From: Lewinella sp039816955
GTDB lineage: Bacteria; Bacteroidota; Bacteroidia; Chitinophagales; Saprospiraceae
Direction: 5' to 3'
NCBI GenBank assembly: GCA_039816955.1
Contig: JBCBWU010000189.1
Span: 1 to 14,512 of the forward strand
DNA length: 14,512 nucleotides
The position numbers were made by a program, and so were the translations under genes. The notes under the pieces are model-generated. The model saw only the letters and a program-made list of their open reading frames with translations, had not been told where the DNA came from and made no database searches. Each line of letters opens with the position of its first letter. The stretch's first letter is position 1. Shown here piece after piece: positions 8,353-13,094 of the stretch.

Positions 8353-8358
8353 GTTAAC
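8353..8358. repeat. GTTAAC repeat pair (with 8344-8349)
   Basis: GTTAAC occurs twice, at 8344-8349 and 8353-8358, separated by TTT, in the 68-nt gap between the portal gene and the small gene before it. Each half is itself palindromic. It is the only sizeable gap within the head operon. It could be a weak hairpin or protein site, or chance in A/T-rich sequence. Confidence 0.3.
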
Positions 8359-8364
8359 AAAATT

Positions 8365-8586
8365 CTATTTCCGGCACATTTTAGCTACAAATCTGCCCTT
8401 CATGACTCTGAAAGAGCCGTATGAAGTGTACTTGTTTACCTGGTATTGTTCCCGGTATTCTTCCTCGAGAATCAAATAAGCGGCCTTATCTGAAAGGTTG
8501 TCGCCTTTTATTTCATAGAATCGCTGAAAGTAATTTCTGGCGATCATCAAAGGTGGCCTGCTATTATTTTCGATTGTTGTTTTCAT
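8365..8586 (-). CDS. Small protein of unknown function, between terL and portal
   Basis: This 73-residue basic protein reads MKTTIENNSRPPLMIARNYF and then IKGDNLSDKAAYLILEEEYR, ending YTSYGSFRVMKGRFVAKMCRK. I do not recognise a named family. The start at 8586 gives a 4-nt ATGA overlap with the terminase stop, a sign of coupled translation; an in-frame ATG at 8592 would add two residues. The charged, helix-prone middle and basic Arg/Lys end would suit nucleic acid binding, but this is only a guess. Small proteins in this slot are frequent in Bacteroidota phages. Confidence 0.65.
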   Translation of the reverse strand: MKTTIENNSRPPLMIARNYFQRFYEIKGDNLSDKAAYLILEEEYREQYQVNKYTSYGSFRVMKGRFVAKMCRK

Positions 8587-10298
8587 AACCATTGCAATTG
8601 AGACCAGTCAACATTTTGATAGGGATCAGCATCCCTTTTATCCAAGTACTCCCCAACAGACATAGCAAAAGCAGCCATGCCGTCAATCTTCTCTTGACTC
8701 TTCTTTTTATCAAACCTTACGTTGCCATTGCTATCCACAAATAGCACCACGTTCGCCGCCATCCATCTAATGATTTTGTTTCCTCCATGATTCAAAACCT
8801 TCTGCATGATGCTACGCTCGATCCATAGAATCGGCTCGTTATAGTACTTGGTAGTTTGAGGGAATTGCTTTGTAATAGCTCCGGCTTGCTCGAGCTGTGT
8901 AGCGAGCTGTGTAGCATTCCAAGGGTCATATGATATCCCCCTCAAATCATAGTTTTCTCCGATTTCTAGAATCTTTGTGTAGATGAAATCATAGTCCGTT
9001 ACATCCCCTGGAGTCAGGGAGAGCAACCCTTCATTGGCCCAGTCTAGATAAGGCACTCCATCTTCTTTGGCTCGGGTACGAGCATTTTCTTCGGGACACC
9101 AAAACCAGAACAGGGCCTTGAATAATTCATTCTCTTCTATGGGAGGAAATAGAAGAGCTAATGCTGTTAAATCTCGCGTTTTAGCCAGATCCAAACCAGC
9201 ATAGCAAGTCCGACCAATCAATGAATCAGGTGCAAAGTGCGCAGCTGGTGCCATCCACTTGTAGTCTTGAATCCAAGTTTTGGCCACCCGAGTCCAAATA
9301 TTGAGGTTCTTAGTTTTGAAGTTTACCTCGGCTGTTGAGCCTTCATTTCTCGCTTTTGTGTATTCGGTTCGAAGACCTTCCCAAGTAGGAGTAATACCAA
9401 TCGAAGGGTTAGCTTTCACCCAGTTGCTTTCATCCTCCCAGTCATCGTCTTCATCCAATGTGAATACTATGCCGAAGGTGCTATCATCAAACTTGGCTCC
9501 AGAAAGGATGTCACAAACGACTTTTCGATACAGATAGCATGGCCCTTGGATGTTGAAACCTGCAGTAGTAATAATGAAGAGAAGGGGCTGTGATCTATTC
9601 ACCATACCCGAGCTCAAATTTCGAAGAATAGAGTCGTCTTTAGCTTCGTGAAATTCATCGATGATGGCACCGTGAGGGCGAAGGCCGTCAAGCGTTTTAC
9701 TATCTCCACCAACAGGCTTGAAGAAAGAATTTAGCTTCTTGCTGAATATGTTTGAGTTGTTCCGAGCGCCGTGTATATCCACCATGCTCCGAAATCCTGC
9801 AGAATCTTTTCGGAGAAATTCTGCCATCACTCTGGCGGAGTTCCAACAGATGTATGCTTGGTCATATTTGTTGGCAGCACTGTAAACCTCCGCGCCATAT
9901 TCGCCATCGAAAAATGCAAGGATTTCACCAACCCCTGCCGCCAACTCTGTTTTCCCGTTCTTCTTCGCAACCTCTACATAAGCCTTTCGGAACAGTCGCT
10001 TGTAATCACCATTCTCATCCTTTTTATACCAGCCAAAGATGGAAGCTACAACGAAGGCCTGCCAGGGAAGCATCCCGAAAGGCTTACCGCCGTAGTCACC
10101 ACTTGTGTGCTTGAATAGCGAAAAAAGGTCAAGGGCGTATCGAGCGGATTTCTCGCTCCACTTATACCCCTTAGACTCTGCATCCTGCAGGAGTTGCAGG
10201 TGCCTAGCAACAGCTTGCTTGGCTTGTTTACAACTGACAATTTCCCCGCTGCTTACCTCCTCGATATACTGCTCAGCCAGCGAGTAAAAGTCAGCCAA
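8583..10298 (-). CDS. terL: Terminase large subunit (TerL), HK97-type
   Basis: This is the ATPase and nuclease motor that packages DNA and cuts the concatemer. The 571 residues show a Walker A variant AKKNGKTE at 111-118 (Lys116, Thr117) and Walker B AIIDE at 211-215, preceded by LDGLRPHG. The coupling motif ITTAG lies at 243-247. The RNase H-like nuclease follows: Asp370 in YAGLDLAKTRDLTAL, Asp458 in GISYDPWNATQ, and Asp539 in KIDGMAAFAMSVGE. All catalytic positions are present and the length is normal. A 76-aa gene separates it from the small subunit. The type resembles the TerL proteins that pair with P27-like small subunits and an HNH nuclease. Confidence 0.97.
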   Translation of the reverse strand: MADFYSLAEQYIEEVSSGEIVSCKQAKQAVARHLQLLQDAESKGYKWSEKSARYALDLFSLFKHTSGDYGGKPFGMLPWQAFVVASIFGWYKKDENGDYKRLFRKAYVEVAKKNGKTELAAGVGEILAFFDGEYGAEVYSAANKYDQAYICWNSARVMAEFLRKDSAGFRSMVDIHGARNNSNIFSKKLNSFFKPVGGDSKTLDGLRPHGAIIDEFHEAKDDSILRNLSSGMVNRSQPLLFIITTAGFNIQGPCYLYRKVVCDILSGAKFDDSTFGIVFTLDEDDDWEDESNWVKANPSIGITPTWEGLRTEYTKARNEGSTAEVNFKTKNLNIWTRVAKTWIQDYKWMAPAAHFAPDSLIGRTCYAGLDLAKTRDLTALALLFPPIEENELFKALFWFWCPEENARTRAKEDGVPYLDWANEGLLSLTPGDVTDYDFIYTKILEIGENYDLRGISYDPWNATQLATQLEQAGAITKQFPQTTKYYNEPILWIERSIMQKVLNHGGNKIIRWMAANVVLFVDSNGNVRFDKKKSQEKIDGMAAFAMSVGEYLDKRDADPYQNVDWSQLQWL

Positions 10299-10300
10299 TC

Positions 10301-10531
10301 TTAACGGACCTTATGCACTAAGTTTCGAACGGTAATGATTCGGGCAATTATAGTTCCAGCGTTGAGTATGATTCGCCACCAGCTTATTTTTCCGTCTTTG
10401 GTGTAGTCATCATAGATGCTATCCAGTAGCTCTTTTATGGCCTGTAAGTAGGCACTCTTGGTATTAATTTGGTCAACTTGGTTAACCTTAGATTGGATGA
10501 GTTCTAACTCCCTCAGATACTGACTCCTCAT
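10301..10531 (-). CDS. Small protein of unknown function, between terS and terL
   Basis: This 76-residue protein begins with a helical, heptad-like part (YLRELELIQSKVNQVDQINT and following). It ends with a hydrophobic/amphipathic stretch, WWRIILNAGTIIARIITVRN at about 51-70, which could be a membrane or protein-contact helix. I do not recognise a family. It lies 11 nt after the small terminase gene and 2 nt before terL, so it is part of the packaging module. A packaging accessory role is position-based inference only. Confidence 0.65.
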   Translation of the reverse strand: MRSQYLRELELIQSKVNQVDQINTKSAYLQAIKELLDSIYDDYTKDGKISWWRIILNAGTIIARIITVRNLVHKVR

Positions 10532-10542
10532 GTTTATTGAAT

Positions 10543-10929
10543 TTATACAACTTTCATTTTCGCTCTCTTCATCATCATATCGGCTACAGGGTCTTTGGGG
10601 ACATCATCTGACGGTCTAAGCATACCCATAGAATGCAGACTTTTAGGTGTGAGGCCAAATTCACGAGCAATAGAAAGGATAGTCTTAATGGTTCCTCTTC
10701 GCTCTCGCAGGATTGGATTAATAACCTCGCTCCCTTTTTGACCTGGACTGATGTAGTCTTCGGGGGCAACCTCCATCAACTCATACATTTCAATCTCAGC
10801 GGCGAGTATGTCAATGAAGAATTTATTGTGAGTTCCAAGCAAATTTTCACCACCTAAATGATCTGCAATTTGCCTGAAAATCTGCTTCCCTCTTCGGGAT
10901 AAATTTTTGTTTGGAATGAGCTTTTTCAT
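10543..10929 (-). CDS. terS: Terminase small subunit, P27 family
   Basis: This 128-residue protein would recognise the phage packaging site and load TerL. It opens with RRGKQIFRQIADHLG, has a central helix (NKFFIDILAAEIEMYELMEV), then GSEVINPILRERRGTIKTI, and ends IAREFGLTPKSLHSMGML. The NP-plus-helix and EFGLTP pattern is the P27-family signature. The basic C-terminal end (MMMKRAKMKVV) is common. Position upstream of terL and downstream of an HNH gene agrees. The N-terminal DNA-binding part is short. Confidence 0.88.
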   Translation of the reverse strand: MKKLIPNKNLSRRGKQIFRQIADHLGGENLLGTHNKFFIDILAAEIEMYELMEVAPEDYISPGQKGSEVINPILRERRGTIKTILSIAREFGLTPKSLHSMGMLRPSDDVPKDPVADMMMKRAKMKVV

Positions 10930-11007
10930 AGGGGGTTATTTTTTCTGAAATTTCCGTGTGAAAAATATCTGCTAGGCTGGGGATGTAGACCGAAACGGCG
11001 ATAGAGA

Positions 11008-11259
11008 TTAACACCCCCCCTCCCCCTCGACGTCGTCGCTCGGCACAGAAGGGTATGCAGACCAATGCGTTACTACATCAGATGACGATGCCCAGCATGT
11101 CTCACGTCCATGATATACAAGTGTTGCAAAATCCCAGTGTATTCTATCGCCACGATAACTCCACCACGCCTCGATTATATATCCATTGACATAGGCCAAT
11201 ACAGTATCTTGCTCTTTAGGCATCCTTTCATTTACATCAATCCAGTTTAGCTCTGCCAT
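11008..11259 (-). CDS. DUF551 domain protein
   Basis: This 83-residue protein matches DUF551: LNWIDVNERMPKEQDTVLAY at 4-23, a central YIIEAWWSYRGDRIHW, and VVTHWSAYPSVP at 62-73. DUF551 proteins are common in phage genomes; their function is not known. The gene overlaps the HNH gene by 23 nt at its start. Its last codons contain a run of seven G on the minus strand just before TAA, and the -1 frame stays open past that run. The rest of the gap to the terminase gene (10930-11007) shows nothing clear. Confidence 0.8.
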   Translation of the reverse strand: MAELNWIDVNERMPKEQDTVLAYVNGYIIEAWWSYRGDRIHWDFATLVYHGRETCWASSSDVVTHWSAYPSVPSDDVEGEGGC

Positions 11260-11638
11260 GTAGTAGTATGTTTATTATGTCTCTTCTGTCCGCAGGTATC
11301 AAACCTCCATCGGTGGAGATAGTCTTCACATTCAAACCATGTGACTCAATCCCTCTCTTCTTATGGTGGTAATGATGGCTCATTGACATTAAGTTCCTAT
11401 CATCCCAGCGTGCACCACCTTCACTTATCGGAATCAAATGATCTGTGACATCTGCCTCCCTTGTCTCTTCTGCTGCTTCAGCAACCTCACATAATGGATT
11501 TAGTTGCCGGTTCCTGATCGACCTCTGACGCCACTTCCAGCTGTTGTAGAATTTCTGATCTCCTGTGGCGTTGACCTTCTTCTCGGACTTAGTGGCCATT
11601 ACATACGACCTACTCCTGTCTCTACTTAGTTTTGGCAT
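11237..11638 (-). CDS. HNH endonuclease, terminase-associated, zinc ligands mostly missing
   Basis: HNH proteins encoded beside HK97-type terminases help the terminase cut DNA at the packaging site. With the ATG at 11638 the protein has 133 residues; the frame also reads through from a TTG at 11668. I prefer the ATG, which has an AGGG just upstream. The motif lies at ADVTDHLIPISEGGARWDDR and NLMSMSHHYHHKK, with His67, Asn82 and His91 as the likely HNH residues. Of the usual four zinc Cys only Cys50 is visible; the others appear as Ala53, Ser87 and Tyr90. The N-terminal WKWRQRSIRNRQLNPLCE segment is typical. It is the gene nearest the tRNA and the terminator. Confidence 0.85.
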   Translation of the reverse strand: MPKLSRDRSRSYVMATKSEKKVNATGDQKFYNSWKWRQRSIRNRQLNPLCEVAEAAEETREADVTDHLIPISEGGARWDDRNLMSMSHHYHHKKRGIESHGLNVKTISTDGGLIPADRRDIINILLHGRAKLD

Positions 11639-11667
11639 AGCGTCCCTGATTCCGTCCCCTTTGGGCA

Positions 11668-11710
11668 AATAAAAAGGGCGTAAACTACTGATATACAGTA
11701 ATTTACGCCC
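11668..11710 (-). terminator. Rho-independent terminator after tRNA-Arg
   Basis: GGGCGTAAA (11710-11702) pairs perfectly with TTTACGCCC (11684-11676). One mismatch follows, then five more pairs (TACTG/CAGTA) around a five-base loop. On the minus strand the stem is followed by TTTTTATTT. It lies 9 nt past the tRNA 3' end and should separate tRNA transcription from the phage operon. Confidence 0.85.
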
Positions 11711-11719
11711 AATTTAATG

Positions 11720-11793
11720 TGATCCCAGCAGGATTCGAACCTGCGACCGCCAGATTAGAAGTCAGGTGCTCTATCCAACTGAGCTATGGGACC
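11720..11793 (-). tRNA. tRNA-Arg (anticodon TCT)
   Basis: The minus strand folds as a cloverleaf. The acceptor stem is GGTCCCA/TGGGATC with a G-U at 2-71. The D stem is GCTC/GAGC, the anticodon loop CTTCTAA has TCT at 11759-11757, the variable loop is CGGTC, and the T arm is GCAGG-TTCGAAT-CCTGC with discriminator A. CCA is not encoded. The anticodon stem CCTGA/TCTGG has a U-U mismatch at 29-41. The 5' half also encodes the end of the GIY-YIG gene and is duplicated at 12041-12120. It reads AGA codons. It is probably functional, although the mismatch is unusual. Confidence 0.95.
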
Positions 11794-11794
11794 A
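11759..11794 (-). repeat. 36-bp direct repeat, copy within functional tRNA-Arg
   Basis: Positions 11794-11759 carry one base before the tRNA, its acceptor 5' strand, the D arm and the anticodon stem through anticodon base 34. The same 36 bases occur at 12120-12098 plus 12053-12041, identical except for a 44-bp insertion. The repeats bracket the GIY-YIG gene. Confidence 0.9.
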
Positions 11795-12025
11795 TTTTTC
11801 CTTTATCCACTGCTCGCCGTAGCCACTTTTGAGATACTTCTCTCGTGCTCTGGCTTGCGTGCGATCAGGAAATTCTTCGTAGAAAAACAGTAGCCAAGGG
11901 CGAAAGCCTTTGGTAGACTTTGTCTTTCCACTATTATGTTCAGCAAGGCGTTTGTCAACATCCTGCGTCATTCCAACATAGAAACGATACTGTTGCTCAC
12001 TTTTGAGCACGTAGACGTAATACAT
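11771..12025 (-). CDS. GIY-YIG nuclease, small, C terminus inside tRNA-Arg
   Basis: This 84-residue protein is a minimal URI-type GIY-YIG endonuclease. The signature is YYVYVLKS at 2-9 and RFYVGMT at 14-20. Arg26 lies in DKRLAEHNSG and the metal-binding Glu62 in AREKYLKSG. No DNA-binding domain is attached. The final seven residues (WSHSSVG) and the stop are encoded by the 5' half of the tRNA-Arg gene. The ATG at 12025 lies 15 nt after the leftover tRNA-half copy. I infer a homing-like cassette inserted into the tRNA; such genes beside tRNAs occur in other Bacteroidota. Transcription probably begins at the promoter at 12147-12177. Confidence 0.88.
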   Translation of the reverse strand: MYYVYVLKSEQQYRFYVGMTQDVDKRLAEHNSGKTKSTKGFRPWLLFFYEEFPDRTQARAREKYLKSGYGEQWIKEKWSHSSVG

Positions 12026-12040
12026 TTACTTAGTTACTTA

Positions 12041-12119
12041 AAGTCAGGTGCTCCCTGCCTGCCCGCTAGGCTAGCGCTCAGCGGCCTGGCAGGCAGGTAT
12101 CCAACTGAGCTATGGGACC
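12041..12119 (-). pseudogene. Leftover 5' half of tRNA-Arg, interrupted by palindrome
   Basis: From 12119 downward the minus strand repeats the tRNA-Arg 5' half exactly through the D loop (to 12098). It is then broken by a 44-bp palindromic insert and resumes with GAGCACCTGACTT (12053-12041), stopping in the anticodon loop. There is no anticodon 3' side, T arm or acceptor 3' strand, so it cannot make a tRNA. I read it as the original 5' half displaced by the GIY-YIG cassette. Confidence 0.88.
12054..12097. repeat. 44-bp palindromic (REP-like) element
   Basis: Outer arms CCTGCCTGCC (12054-12063) and GGCAGGCAGG (12088-12097) are perfect inverted complements. Inside, CGCTA-GGC-TAGCG forms a second small hairpin. 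It interrupts the leftover tRNA half between D loop and D stem without loss of tRNA bases. No target duplication is visible. Short G/C-rich palindromes of this kind are usually dispersed in many copies; that cannot be tested here. Confidence 0.8.
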
Positions 12120-12126
12120 AGACTTC

Positions 12127-12144
12127 GCGCTGTTACCAGCGCGC
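12127..12144 (-). other. Hairpin in tRNA leader
   Basis: CGCGCTG and CAGCGCG form a perfect 7-bp stem around GTAA between the promoter and the leftover tRNA half. No T-run follows on the minus strand, so it is not a terminator for this direction. It could assist leader processing or be a remnant of another structured RNA. Confidence 0.5.
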
Positions 12145-12146
12145 CA

Positions 12147-12177
12147 CAAAAATAGGGAAATATTTGTCCTCTGCAAA
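12147..12177 (-). promoter_or_regulatory. Bacteroidota-type promoter for the tRNA/GIY-YIG unit
   Basis: The minus strand has TTTG (12177-12174), exactly 19 bases, then TATTTTTG (12154-12147). This matches the Bacteroidota primary sigma consensus TTTG-N19-TAnnTTTG at every fixed base. Transcription would begin a few bases downstream and pass the leftover tRNA half, the GIY-YIG gene and the functional tRNA to the terminator. Confidence 0.75.
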
Positions 12178-12361
12178 GCTCCTTTTATCCTTGACGAAGT
12201 GAAGATTTATATGGTTCAAAACCAAGGAGTTATTTAATGTGCACAGGGGTTTTCTGGCAAATGTATTTCCTTACATCGTGCGGAAGTAAAACCAATGTAG
12301 AGGGGAGAATAGTTCCAATTGATTCCTGAAAGTTCATAAATCCCGGTCACTAAGCTAATCC
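12178..12361. other. Intergenic region, no gene seen
   Basis: Together with the leader and repeats it separates the GIY-YIG gene from the response regulator. I see no open frame with family resemblance, no convincing terminator for the response regulator gene and no repeats. Confidence 0.5.
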
Positions 12362-13081
12362 TCAAATCACATAACTCCCCAACCGATCCAATACCTGCTG
12401 CTTGTAATGCCGGCCAATCGGCAAGACTTTGCTAGTCGTGTGTACATGCGTAGCAGAATAACTACTCACTTGCGCTAGGGCTACTATGAAGGACCGATGC
12501 ACCCGAAGGAAATGCTGCGGTGGTAGTTTGGCTTCCATTTCCGTCAGGCTGATTAAGGGCAAGAGGGTATCCTGTGCCGTTACCAGGCGTACATGGTTTT
12601 TGATACTTTCGATATATACGATGTCCGCCAGGAGAACTTTAACGAAGTTGCGTTGGTGTTTGACGTAAATGAATGAGTCTGGAGCGAGTTGATGTTGCGT
12701 TTCTGCAGCCGGGACTTCAGGTGTGGGCTGCCGCCGGCGATGCACCTTATCTATCGCTTTTACAAAGCGTTCAAACGAAATCGGCTTTAGCAGGTAGTCC
12801 ACTACATCCAGATCGAATCCCTCAATGGCGTAATCGCGGTAGGCCGTGGTGAGAATGACGGGAGGCAGTTGCGGTAGCGCCTTAAGTAAACCCAGGCCAG
12901 AAAGCTTGGGCATCTGAATATCCAGTAGAAGTACGTCTACCTTCTGGGTTTGCAAGGCGGTGATGGCATCCATGGCGTTGTGATGCACGCTGCTAATCTC
13001 CAGATTGGGTAAGCTGTTGATGTGGCTTTGCAGTACCTTCACAGCCATCTGCTCGTCTTCTACAATCATACATTTCAACAT
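12362..13081 (-). CDS. LytTR-family response regulator
   Basis: This is the cytoplasmic output protein of the two-component system. The receiver domain occupies residues 1-115: acidic pair in MIVEDE (Glu8, Asp9), phospho-acceptor Asp54 in LLLDIQMPKLSG, Thr79 in ILTTA and Lys99 in YLLKPISF. A Pro/Ala linker at 118-130 leads to the LytTR DNA-binding domain, with FIYVKHQRNFVKVLLADIVY, the NHVRLVT strand and the FLRVHRSFIVAL motif, ending IGRHYKQQVLDRL. I chose the ATG at 13081, giving 239 residues and the normal MLKCMIVEDE start. A longer frame from 13114 would overlap the kinase. It is 13 nt after the kinase gene and surely its partner. Target genes are not visible. Confidence 0.93.
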   Translation of the reverse strand: MLKCMIVEDEQMAVKVLQSHINSLPNLEISSVHHNAMDAITALQTQKVDVLLLDIQMPKLSGLGLLKALPQLPPVILTTAYRDYAIEGFDLDVVDYLLKPISFERFVKAIDKVHRRRQPTPEVPAAETQHQLAPDSFIYVKHQRNFVKVLLADIVYIESIKNHVRLVTAQDTLLPLISLTEMEAKLPPQHFLRVHRSFIVALAQVSSYSATHVHTTSKVLPIGRHYKQQVLDRLGSYVI

Positions 13082-13094
13082 AACGCGGGTGATT

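Larger units (their letters stand above)
1..11668 (-). mobile_element. Prophage late region (HK97-type siphophage), partial
   Basis: A continuous, same-strand block contains HNH nuclease, both terminase subunits, portal, prohead protease, major capsid protein, connector, head closure, tail completion, tail tube, frameshifted tail chaperones and tape measure protein. This is the canonical order for long-tailed phages with an HK97-fold capsid. The reading frames are intact with no visible decay. The right boundary is inferred to be near the 3' end of the tRNA-Arg gene; the left boundary is outside the window. Integrase, repressor, replication and lysis genes are not seen. A domesticated particle such as a gene transfer agent is a less likely alternative. 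Confidence 0.9.

Noticed and set aside
10847..11065. Open frame with Arg/Gly-rich start overlapping DUF551 and terS
   Set aside because: Both overlapping genes have family matches in other frames and this one has none. It is kept only as the possible slip extension.
11639..11668. TTG start of the HNH gene at 11668
   Set aside because: It lies in the T-run of the tRNA terminator, so its mRNA start would be doubtful. The ATG at 11638 with AGGG upstream is a better choice.
12041..12119. A second tRNA-Arg gene or tRNA with an intron
   Set aside because: Only the 5' half is present, followed by the nuclease gene, and the interruption lies in the D arm. The functional copy is complete by itself, so splicing is not needed.
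12127..12144. Terminator of an upstream gene or tRNA D-arm fragment
   Set aside because: No T-run follows on either strand. Similarity to a D arm is limited to the stem and GGTA loop bases with no further cloverleaf parts.
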